Source: an uncultured Actinomycetes bacterium (GTDB lineage: Bacteria; Actinomycetota; Actinomycetes; Nanopelagicales; Nanopelagicaceae). Taken from it: a stretch of DNA of 7,604 bases. The notes below the pieces were generated by a model. The model made no database searches. It was not told the origin of the DNA and saw nothing but the letters and a program-made list of their open reading frames with translations. Both the position numbers and the translations under genes were made by a program. The stretch spans positions 1 to 7,604 of the forward strand of contig CAIKID010000062.1 in the NCBI GenBank assembly GCA_903827345.1, given 5' to 3'. Shown piece by piece: positions 1 through 5,991 of this stretch. Numbering within the stretch: the first letter of the stretch is position 1; the number at the start of each line of letters is the position of its first letter.

Positions 1-111
1 AAATTTACCCATGGAAAAGCCCTCGCCTATGACCAAACCCTGGCGACCAACCTGTGGCAAGTGGCGGAAGAGTTGACTGGCGTGGCGTGGGACAATTCGC
101 CTCATGCATGA
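1..111 (+). CDS. C-terminal end of a probable short-chain dehydrogenase/reductase (partial, 5' end outside window)
   Basis: The first frame is open from base 1 to a TGA at 109-111 and encodes the last 36 residues of a protein. The segment LWQVAEELTGVAW resembles the C-terminal tail (LWExSExLTGV) common in actinobacterial SDR-family NAD(P)-dependent oxidoreductases related to retinol dehydrogenase or protochlorophyllide reductase. The catalytic Tyr-Lys and the nucleotide-binding glycines would lie upstream, so neither substrate nor activity can be judged here. The stop overlaps the leuS start by 8 bases, so the two genes may be translationally coupled. The family call rests on this one tail motif and on recall; that it is the 3' end of a real gene is more certain than its family. 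Confidence 0.55.
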   Translation, partial: KFTHGKALAYDQTLATNLWQVAEELTGVAWDNSPHA

Positions 112-2560
112 GGCTTATGACGTCCAAGGAATACAAGAGAAGTGGCTACCCGTCTGGGACCAGATAGAACCATTTAAATCTGGTAGCCCAGATGACCCAC
201 GTCCCAAGAAGTATGTCCTGGATATGTTCCCGTATCCATCAGGCGATCTTCATATGGGTCACGCTGAGGCCTATGCCTTGGGCGATGTGATTGCTCGTTA
301 CTGGGTTCAAAAGGGTTTCAACGTCATGCATCCGATCGGGTGGGACTCTTTCGGTCTGCCTGCCGAGAACGCGGCAATCAAACGTGGAACAGATCCTCGC
401 GCCTGGACCTACGAAAATATTGATGTTCAAAAATCTTCAATGCGTCGCTACGCCTGTTCCTTCGATTGGGATCGGGTACTTCATACCTCAGATCCCGAAT
501 ATTACAAATGGAACCAATGGTTGTTCCTAGAGCTTTACAAGAAGGGTCTGGCATATCGAAAAGACTCTGCAGTGAATTGGTGTCCAAGCTGTCAGACGGT
601 TCTTGCTAACGAGCAGGTAGTCGCTGGTTTATGTGAACGCTGCGATACCCCAGTTACAAAGAAGAAACTCAATCAGTGGTACTTAAAGATTACTGACTAC
701 GCCGATCGCTTGCTCGATGATATGAAGGAACTCGAGGGCAAGTGGCCCGAGAAAGTTCTGCACATGCAGCGCAACTGGATCGGTCGCTCACAAGGTGCCG
801 AAGTTTCTTTCACGATCGAAGGTCGCGCAGAGCCGATCACGGTTTACACAACCAGGCCGGACACTCTGTACGGTGCCACCTTTATGGTCCTCGCCGTCGA
901 TAGCGCGCTCGCCGCAGAACTTGTTTCAGGTACTTCGGTTGAATCTGCCTTCAATATTTATCTCAACGAGACCAAGGCAGCCAGCGATATCGATCGCCTC
1001 GCTACTGACCGCCCTAAGAGCGGTGTCTTCTTGGAACGTTACGCAATCAATCCGGTCAATGGCGAGAAGTTGCCGATCTGGGCTTCTGATTATGTCCTGG
1101 CTGATTACGGAACTGGCGCAATCATGGCCGTTCCTGCACACGACCAACGCGACTTGGATTTCGCGCGCGCAATGGGTTTGACGGTTCGCGTAGTTGTTGA
1201 AACCGGCGAAGAAGATCCTGCCGTTACTGGTATCGCTACGGGTGGCGATGGAGCTATGGTCAATTCTGGTTCGCTCAATGGATTAACTAAAGAAGCCGCG
1301 ATAGCAAAAATCATCGAAGAGTTGGCTGCCAAGGACCTTGGTAAGTCGGCGAAGAATTATCGCCTGCGCGACTGGTTGATTTCGCGCCAACGTTTCTGGG
1401 GGACACCTATTCCCATCGTTCACTGTCCTTCATGCGGTGAGGTTCCAGTGCCAGAGGATCAACTCCCAGTAGAACTCCCCGATGCGACTGGTCTGGATTT
1501 AAAGCCAAAGGGCTCATCTCCACTCGGGGCGCTGGAAAATTGGGTCAATGTTCCATGTCCAAAGTGTGGGGAAGCAGCTAAACGCGATGCAGACACGATG
1601 GATACCTTCTTCGATTCAAGCTGGTATTTCTTGCGCTACACCAGCGTCCAATATGACGATCGCGCTTTTGACATCGAAGAAGTTAAGAAATGGTTGCCGG
1701 TCGATCAATATGTCGGTGGCGTAACCCATGCGATCTTGCACCTCTTGTATTCCCGTTTCTTTACCAAGGTCTTGCACGATTTGGGACATTTAGATTTCGA
1801 AGAGCCGTTCACGCGACTGCTTAATCAAGGCATGGTGCAGATGGATGGATCTGCGATGTCTAAGTCGCGCGGAAACTTGGTGCGTCTTTCAGATGAGCTG
1901 GCGACACATGGAGTCGACGCGATCCGTCTCTCCTTGGTCTTTGCTGGTCCTCCAGAAGATGACATTGACTGGGCCGATGTGTCTCCCACCGGTTCATTTA
2001 AATTTCTCAACCGCGCCTGGCGAATCTCTGGTGATGTGACCAGCGCACCTGGTGTTGATTTCACTACGGGCGAACTTTCGTTGCGCAAGGTAACCGCAAA
2101 GAGTTTGTTCGACATCTCATTTGCTGTCGAGTCATTCCGATTCAATGTTGCTATTGCACGCGTCATGGAACTCGTTAATGCGACGCGCAAGGCGATTGAT
2201 TCTGGTTGTGGCGGGGGAGATCCTGCGGTGCGCGAAGCTGCCGAAGCGATTGCTATAGCGCTCTCACTTGTTGCTCCCTATACGGCAGAAGATATGTGGG
2301 AACGGTTAGGCCACAAACCTGCTGTTGCACTTGCCGGCTGGCCAACGATTGATGAATCGTTGTTAGGCGCTGATAATGTCACCGCAGTCTTGCAGATTAG
2401 CGGCAAGATCAAAGAGCGCATTGAAGTATCGCCCAATATCTCGCAGGCCGATTTAGAGAAGATGGCTCTCGACAACGCGGTGATTAAAGCCGAGATCGCA
2501 GGGGCGAGGATCAAAAAGATCATTACCGTTGCGCCAAAGCTCGTCAACATCGTTATTTAA
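104..2560 (+). CDS. leuS: Leucyl-tRNA synthetase (class I, bacterial type)
   Basis: This cytoplasmic enzyme charges tRNA-Leu with leucine using ATP. It has 818 residues, close to the usual bacterial length. The class I signature HMGH (the HIGH motif) is at residues 50-53 and MSKS (the KMSKS loop) at 585-588. The CP1 editing domain, which hydrolyses mischarged tRNA, shows the threonine-rich TTRPDT at 249-254 and GTGAIMAVPAHDQRD from 336. Two CxxC pairs, C160/C163 with C177/C180 and C441/C444 with C485/C488, look like zinc-binding modules. DTMDTFFDSSWYFLRY is characteristic of LeuRS, and the tail ending KLVNIVI fits the C-terminal tRNA-binding domain. The ATG at 104 is the natural start: it lies inside the end of the upstream gene and gives an N-terminus of family type. 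Only a weak Shine-Dalgarno (GGGA near 89-92) is visible, so coupling to the upstream gene is plausible. No truncation or missing catalytic motif was seen. Confidence 0.98.
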   Translation: MHEAYDVQGIQEKWLPVWDQIEPFKSGSPDDPRPKKYVLDMFPYPSGDLHMGHAEAYALGDVIARYWVQKGFNVMHPIGWDSFGLPAENAAIKRGTDPRAWTYENIDVQKSSMRRYACSFDWDRVLHTSDPEYYKWNQWLFLELYKKGLAYRKDSAVNWCPSCQTVLANEQVVAGLCERCDTPVTKKKLNQWYLKITDYADRLLDDMKELEGKWPEKVLHMQRNWIGRSQGAEVSFTIEGRAEPITVYTTRPDTLYGATFMVLAVDSALAAELVSGTSVESAFNIYLNETKAASDIDRLATDRPKSGVFLERYAINPVNGEKLPIWASDYVLADYGTGAIMAVPAHDQRDLDFARAMGLTVRVVVETGEEDPAVTGIATGGDGAMVNSGSLNGLTKEAAIAKIIEELAAKDLGKSAKNYRLRDWLISRQRFWGTPIPIVHCPSCGEVPVPEDQLPVELPDATGLDLKPKGSSPLGALENWVNVPCPKCGEAAKRDADTMDTFFDSSWYFLRYTSVQYDDRAFDIEEVKKWLPVDQYVGGVTHAILHLLYSRFFTKVLHDLGHLDFEEPFTRLLNQGMVQMDGSAMSKSRGNLVRLSDELATHGVDAIRLSLVFAGPPEDDIDWADVSPTGSFKFLNRAWRISGDVTSAPGVDFTTGELSLRKVTAKSLFDISFAVESFRFNVAIARVMELVNATRKAIDSGCGGGDPAVREAAEAIAIALSLVAPYTAEDMWERLGHKPAVALAGWPTIDESLLGADNVTAVLQISGKIKERIEVSPNISQADLEKMALDNAVIKAEIAGARIKKIITVAPKLVNIVI

Positions 2561-2582
2561 TCCACAGCGCAGTTAATAAGGA

Positions 2583-2611
2583 TTGAGTCGGTGTAGGGCG
2601 CTCTTTAACCT
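2583..2611 (+). promoter_or_regulatory. Candidate sigma-70-type promoter for comEA, possibly giving a leaderless mRNA
   Basis: In the 57-base gap between leuS and comEA, TTGAGT (2583-2588) and TAACCT (2606-2611) are separated by 17 bases. They match the first four bases of the -35 consensus and the actinobacterial TAnnnT form of the -10 box. The comEA ATG begins six bases after the -10 box, which is where transcription would be expected to start. No Shine-Dalgarno is seen at a useful distance from that ATG (the AGGG near 2595 is about 20 bases away). This is inference from sequence only; short boxes of this kind also occur by chance. Confidence 0.4.
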
Positions 2612-2617
2612 TGCGCA

Positions 2618-3226
2618 ATGTTCGAATTTCCGCAATTGAGCGATGTGCAACGTCGCGCCATTTACCTCGTATTAGCGATGGCTATGGCGGTCGGTGCCAT
2701 CTTCTTTTCACTGGCGCATGGAAACGCTGCGTCTCCCGCCCAACCATCAATCTCTCCTATGCCGACATACTCACTCCCGCCACTTCCACCCGCACTCGTT
2801 GTCGTTGATGTGGCAGGAAAGGTTAAACATCCAGGGATCTATAAATTGCCACAAGGTTCGCGCGCCGCCAATGCCATTAAGGCGGCCGGTGGCGCCCTTA
2901 AAGGAGTTTCGCTCACCGATATTAACCTCGCCGAACTCCTAACCGACGGGCAGCAGATCATCGTGGGCGCTCCGGCAGTAAGCACTGCCTCAAAGTCAAA
3001 GAAATCGGGGGCTTCGAAGGGAAAGATCAGCTCGGGCACCATCAACATCAATACCGCAACGGTGGCGCAATTCGAGCAGTTGCCAGGAATAGGCGCGGTG
3101 ATGGCCGCTCGGATCTTGGCCTATCGCACAGCTCATGGAGCATTTGCAACCATCGATGATTTAACGAAGGTGAGCGGAATGGGGAAGAGCAAATTCGCGA
3201 ACCTCAAGAACTTCGTGCGGATCTAG
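2618..3226 (+). CDS. comEA: ComEA-type membrane-anchored DNA-binding protein (SLBB + helix-hairpin-helix)
   Basis: The protein has 202 residues. An N-terminal hydrophobic segment at about 14-34 looks like a membrane anchor with the rest outside the cell. A short Pro/Ser-rich linker follows. Then comes an SLBB-like domain from about residue 61 (VVVDVAGKVKHPGIYKLPQG) to about 118, a Ser/Lys/Gly-rich linker, and a ComEA helix-hairpin-helix module from about 140 to the end. That module shows ININTAT at 142-148, the hairpin LPGIGAVMAARI and a second hairpin VSGMGKSK. In competent bacteria ComEA binds double-stranded DNA at the surface and passes it to ComEC, which is encoded next door. The ATG at 2618 puts the anchor at the very N-terminus and sits just after a promoter-like box. 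The 3' end overlaps the open comEC frame. Whether this organism is naturally competent cannot be told from here. Confidence 0.93.
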   Translation: MFEFPQLSDVQRRAIYLVLAMAMAVGAIFFSLAHGNAASPAQPSISPMPTYSLPPLPPALVVVDVAGKVKHPGIYKLPQGSRAANAIKAAGGALKGVSLTDINLAELLTDGQQIIVGAPAVSTASKSKKSGASKGKISSGTININTATVAQFEQLPGIGAVMAARILAYRTAHGAFATIDDLTKVSGMGKSKFANLKNFVRI

Positions 3227-3324
3227 CGCTATTCACCGTTGGGGTTGCAATTTGGATTGGCGCAGCCGGCATTGGACTTCTAAATCGCATTTGGCTCATC
3301 CTCGTCGTTCCCTTAATCGTCTGG
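3160..3324 (+). other. In-frame N-terminal extension of comEC with no ATG, GTG or TTG
   Basis: The comEC frame is open from just after a TGA at 3157-3159 to the TTG at 3325, yet contains no ATG, GTG or TTG in that stretch. From about 3208 it reads like a genuine ComEC N-terminus: ELRADLALFTVGVAIWIG, then a second hydrophobic run WLILVVPLIVWLIGW that continues across the TTG. The TTG would therefore start in the middle of a membrane segment, and no Shine-Dalgarno precedes it. The best alternative in frame is an ATT at 3193, eight bases after GGGGA (3181-3185). It would give 485 residues and a 34-base overlap with comEA. Other explanations are a -1 ribosomal frameshift from comEA (a GGGG run lies at 3181-3184) or a one-base error in the sequence. 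The open frame is certain; the start mechanism is not. Confidence 0.65.
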
Positions 3325-4650
3325 TTGATCGGATGGCATAGATCCAGCGCTCTCGTCTTAATCGCAGCGCTCTTCACCGGCGCTGGATTAATGGCTATGC
3401 ACCAGCGGGCGCTACAAACCAGCATCGTCGCACCGCTGCTCGATAAGAAAGTGTCAGTGCACATCGTCGCATCAGTAGTGAGTGATCCCAAACTTGGTGA
3501 GCCAAAGCAGATGGTGGGTTACATAAAACCGGCAACGACCACAGCCCTTATCAGCGTCATATCAATAAAGATTGGTAAGGCTACCTATCGCACTCATTTG
3601 CCTATGCGTTTTACAACTGCCCAAGGTTGGACAGATCTTCCAGGTTCTGTGATCTCTTGCACTGGAATCATGTATTCCACTCCAGAAAAGCGCGTGGCTG
3701 GTTTATTTGCCGAGAGGGGAGCGATAAACGAGTTACACGGCGCTGGCAGCGTTGGGCAGATTACTGGCGCTATCCGCAGTGACTTCCGGGCAGTCTCACG
3801 TCGAGTCGGTGGGGCCAGCGGTGCGCTCATTCCAGGATTGGTTCTGGGGGACACTTCCCTTGAGACTCACGCATTTGTAAATGACATGTTGCTAGCTGGG
3901 CTTACTCATCTGACGGCCGTTAGTGGGGAGAATTTTGCGATCATTGCCACTTTCATGTTGTGGTTCTTGCAATGGATCATCCCCAATTTGCGAGCGCGCC
4001 TATTTATATGCGCCATTGTGCTGCTTGGCTTCATCTTCTTAGTACGTCCTTCGCCTTCGGTCTTGCGCGCGACGGTGATGGTGAGCGTGCTCTTGATCGC
4101 AAAGGCGCGTGGGGTGAGATCATCAGCGCTAGCCGCGCTTGGCCTAGCAATTTCGCTCCTGATCTTGATCGACCCCTTTGAGGCCACCGATCCTGGCTTT
4201 GCACTATCGGTGGCGGCGACCGCCGGGATACTTCTTCTCAATACTCCAGTGGCCAATTGGCTACAGAAATTTCTGCGCAAGCGTCGACTGGCGGAACTTC
4301 TAGCAATACCCATCTCTGCCAACCTGATCTGCACGCCGCTCACCATCGCCATCTCAGGACAGTTCTCGATCATGTCTCTGCCCAGTAATTTCTTTGTAGA
4401 GCCTGTCGTCGCCCCAATCACGATCATTGGCTTTATCGCCGCGCTGGTGGCCCCCTTCGCCGCCGGCTTCTCCTACCTGCTGGCCCTCACAGAAAAACCC
4501 TTCGCCGAAATGATCGTTTGGGTCGCGACCAACTTCGCCAAAGTTCCAGTAATTCACCTCAACAAGGGATTTGCAGGCGGCTCGGTCGGCGTATTGGTCT
4601 TAGCTTGTGGGTGGATCGCTTTAAGATGGCGCTCGTGGGGATCACATTGA
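3325..4650 (+). CDS. comEC: ComEC/Rec2-family DNA-uptake channel protein, short form without metallo-beta-lactamase domain
   Basis: This is a polytopic inner-membrane protein that in competent bacteria carries single-stranded DNA into the cytoplasm. Counted from the TTG at 3325 it has 441 residues; the true protein very probably begins upstream (see 3160-3324). A membrane segment near residues 10-25 is followed by a soluble region to about 150, fitting the N-terminal DUF4131/OB-like part. The competence domain then begins, with GLVLGD at 171-176 and the signature HLTAVSGENF at 195-204. Many hydrophobic segments follow, with family motifs PSPSVLRATVM, DPGFALSVAATAGI and PSNFFVEPVVAP. The protein stops just after the last membrane segment, so the C-terminal metallo-beta-lactamase-like domain of longer homologues is absent. 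Mycobacterial ComEC-like proteins are also short, as I recall. The end overlaps holA by 25 bases, which suggests coupled translation. Identity is firm; the start is not. Confidence 0.9.
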   Translation: MIGWHRSSALVLIAALFTGAGLMAMHQRALQTSIVAPLLDKKVSVHIVASVVSDPKLGEPKQMVGYIKPATTTALISVISIKIGKATYRTHLPMRFTTAQGWTDLPGSVISCTGIMYSTPEKRVAGLFAERGAINELHGAGSVGQITGAIRSDFRAVSRRVGGASGALIPGLVLGDTSLETHAFVNDMLLAGLTHLTAVSGENFAIIATFMLWFLQWIIPNLRARLFICAIVLLGFIFLVRPSPSVLRATVMVSVLLIAKARGVRSSALAALGLAISLLILIDPFEATDPGFALSVAATAGILLLNTPVANWLQKFLRKRRLAELLAIPISANLICTPLTIAISGQFSIMSLPSNFFVEPVVAPITIIGFIAALVAPFAAGFSYLLALTEKPFAEMIVWVATNFAKVPVIHLNKGFAGGSVGVLVLACGWIALRWRSWGSH

Positions 4651-5582
4651 TTCAAGGCGCCGAGGAACTTCTGGCTGACCGCGCGATCTCCGAGGCTGTT
4701 GCAGCCAACAAGGGCGCAACGGTCACTCACTTAACTGCAGATACTCTCGAACTCGGACAGATCACCGATGCACTTGCACCCTCTCTCTTTGGTGATGCGC
4801 GAGTAATCGTGATAAAAGATATTCAAGATTTAGCTTCTGATCTTTCGGATGAAATAAGCACTTATCTCGAAGATCCCGACGATGGCGTTCTCCTATTGCT
4901 CTGGCACAAAGGGGGAGTCAAAGGAAAAGCTCTGGTCGAAAAGATTAAGAAGAACAAGCCCACCCTCATCGCCGCGGAAGCAATCAAAAAGGAGAGCGAT
5001 AAGGCCGATTTTGTTCGAAGCGAATTTGCTCGCTTGGGTCGCAAGATTACTGGAGAAGCAATCGTTGCCATCGTCGATGCTCTCGGTTCCGATATGCGCG
5101 AACTTTCAGGGGCCTGTTCTCAACTAGCATCCGATGTCGCTGTAGGTTCCACCATCACCGAAGATGATGTAGCTACATTCCAACAAGGTCGCATCGAGAC
5201 CACTGGATTTGATGTCGCTGATGCCGTACTCGATGGCAAGACCGATCTCGCCCTCGTCACTCTTCGCCAGGCTTTAGAGACTGGGGTAGATCCGGTCATG
5301 ATTATCTCTGCCCTGGCTAGTTCGCTGCGCGCCCTCGCTAAAGTCTCTGGAGCCAGTCGCGGCCTCAAATCCTTTGAACTCGCCGGAACCTTGGGTCTCT
5401 CGCCCTGGCAGATAGATAAGGCACGGCGCCAATTAGCAGGCTGGACTCCGGCCACTCTGGCGGGCGCAGTCGTCGTCCTTTCGCAGGCCGATGCCGATAT
5501 TAAGGGAGCAGCATCTGACCCGATCTACGCCTTAGAGCGGAGCGTTATCGCCATTTCACGCTCCAAATCTCATAGTAATTAG
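4626..5582 (+). CDS. holA: DNA polymerase III subunit delta (clamp loader)
   Basis: The delta subunit of the clamp-loader complex opens the sliding beta clamp so it can be placed on DNA at the replication fork. The ATG at 4626 gives 318 residues, the usual size, and the typical opening LIQGAEELLADRAI. The AAA+-like N-terminal part contains the characteristic but degenerate phosphate-loop region HKGGVKGK at residues 94-101; delta is not expected to hydrolyse ATP. The middle holds SDMRELSGACSQL, and the C-terminal helical collar begins near TTGFDVADAVLDGK. The frame extends further upstream (for example GTG at 4611), but the added residues lie within comEC coding sequence and do not resemble the family, so 4626 is preferred. 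The gene overlaps the end of comEC by 25 bases with no strong Shine-Dalgarno, so it is probably co-transcribed with comEC and translationally coupled to it. Confidence 0.95.
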   Translation: MALVGITLIQGAEELLADRAISEAVAANKGATVTHLTADTLELGQITDALAPSLFGDARVIVIKDIQDLASDLSDEISTYLEDPDDGVLLLLWHKGGVKGKALVEKIKKNKPTLIAAEAIKKESDKADFVRSEFARLGRKITGEAIVAIVDALGSDMRELSGACSQLASDVAVGSTITEDDVATFQQGRIETTGFDVADAVLDGKTDLALVTLRQALETGVDPVMIISALASSLRALAKVSGASRGLKSFELAGTLGLSPWQIDKARRQLAGWTPATLAGAVVVLSQADADIKGAASDPIYALERSVIAISRSKSHSN

Positions 5583-5588
5583 CTCCAT

Positions 5589-5618
5589 TTGAGCCTAACG
5601 GCCGCTCGCTGGTAGCCT
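5589..5618 (+). promoter_or_regulatory. Candidate sigma-70-type promoter for rpsT
   Basis: The 104-base gap between holA and rpsT contains TTGAGC (5589-5594) and TAGCCT (5613-5618) separated by 18 bases. They fit TTGAnn and the actinobacterial TAnnnT -10 form. Transcription would start near 5625, leaving a leader of about 60 bases before the rpsT GTG. The boxes resemble those before comEA (TTGAGT and TAACCT). A separate promoter here would let the abundant ribosomal protein be made independently of holA. The evidence is the boxes and the gap only; the -10 match is weak. Confidence 0.3.
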
Positions 5619-5686
5619 TCACCTCTGCTCGTCACCACCGTGGCTAGCTCACAGACGATTTATTAAAGAAGAAAGCAGTCAAATAA

Positions 5687-5956
5687 GTGGCAAATATCAA
5701 GTCTCAGATCAAGCGCATCGGTACCAATGAGAAGTCTCAGGCTCGTAACAAGTCTGTCCGCTCATCGATCAAGACTGCCATCCGCCGTTTCAAGGATGCG
5801 TCAGCTTCTGGGGATGTCACGATGACCGCCGCAGAACTTCGCGCCGCATCAAAGGCGCTCGACATCGCTGTATCAAAGGGTGTCATCCACGCTAACGCCG
5901 CAGCAAACAAGAAGTCTGCAATGGCGAAGGCTGCCAACAAGTCTTCAGCTAAATAA
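5687..5956 (+). CDS. rpsT: 30S ribosomal protein S20
   Basis: S20 is a small basic protein that binds 16S rRNA early in assembly of the small ribosomal subunit. The 89-residue product has the normal length and the conserved N-terminus ANIKSQIKR, followed by TNEKSQARNKSVRSS. A Lys/Arg- and Ala-rich helical composition runs to the end, and GVIHANAAANKKSAMAK is the usual C-terminal signature. The start is GTG at 5687; no upstream in-frame codon gives a family-like N-terminus, because a TAA at 5684-5686 immediately precedes it. A purine-rich stretch AAAGAAGAAAG (about 5665-5675) is the likely ribosome-binding site, although it is a poor Shine-Dalgarno for such an abundant protein. It lies on the same strand as holA; in Mycobacterium tuberculosis, as I recall, rpsT is on the opposite strand to holA. 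Confidence 0.98.
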   Translation: MANIKSQIKRIGTNEKSQARNKSVRSSIKTAIRRFKDASASGDVTMTAAELRAASKALDIAVSKGVIHANAAANKKSAMAKAANKSSAK

Positions 5957-5962
5957 CTCTTT

Positions 5963-5978
5963 TTACGCCGAGGCGTAA
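5963..5978. repeat. Perfect inverted repeat (small hairpin) between rpsT and lepA
   Basis: TTACGCC, a two-base centre GA, then GGCGTAA form a perfect 7-base inverted repeat. As RNA it would fold as a 6-bp stem closed by a CGAG tetraloop. It begins seven bases after the rpsT stop codon and ends one base before the lepA Shine-Dalgarno AGG (5980-5982). A T run lies before the repeat, not after it, so it is not a classic intrinsic terminator on the plus strand. It could mark the 3' end of rpsT mRNA, modulate read-through, affect ribosome access to lepA, or be a dyad operator. The repeat is seen directly; its function is unknown. Confidence 0.75.
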
Positions 5979-5979
5979 C

Positions 5980-5991
5980 AGGTAAGTCATG
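5980..5991 (+). promoter_or_regulatory. Ribosome-binding site and start codon of lepA
   Basis: AGG at 5980-5982 lies six bases before the ATG at 5989-5991, an acceptable Shine-Dalgarno spacing. It supports this ATG as the start of lepA, about 20 residues ahead of the conserved GTPase core. The site sits directly beside the inverted repeat at 5963-5978. Confidence 0.55.

Noticed and set aside
1825..2190. Minus-strand open frame of 121 codons within leuS
   Set aside because: It lies fully opposite a well-supported leuS, its translation has low-complexity Ser/Arg/Thr content and no recognisable motif, and it shows no start context. It is a shadow of the leuS codons.
3179..3187. Canonical -1 frameshift heptamer in the comEA-comEC overlap
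   Set aside because: The candidate G GGG AAG does not satisfy X XXY YYZ: the P-site codon can re-pair after slipping, but AAG to GAA in the A site cannot do so well. I keep frameshifting only as a minor option.
3906..4427. Minus-strand open frame of 173 codons within comEC
   Set aside because: It is antisense to the strongly conserved competence domain and has no recognisable family features. Its length is explained by the codon bias of the gene on the other strand.
4518..4625. Extended N-terminus for holA starting at 4518
   Set aside because: The extra residues are a shadow of comEC, do not resemble delta-subunit N-termini, and the ATG at 4626 gives a normal family start and length.
5607..5648. 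Possible stem between TAGCC near 5613 and GGCTA near 5642 in the rpsT leader
   Set aside because: Only five consecutive pairs with a long loop; it is too weak to claim an autoregulatory S20 site.
5963..5978. Intrinsic terminator after rpsT
   Set aside because: The inverted repeat is followed by CAGGTAAG and not by a T run; the T run lies before it. On the minus strand the repeat is followed by A residues, so it is not a classic terminator in that direction either.
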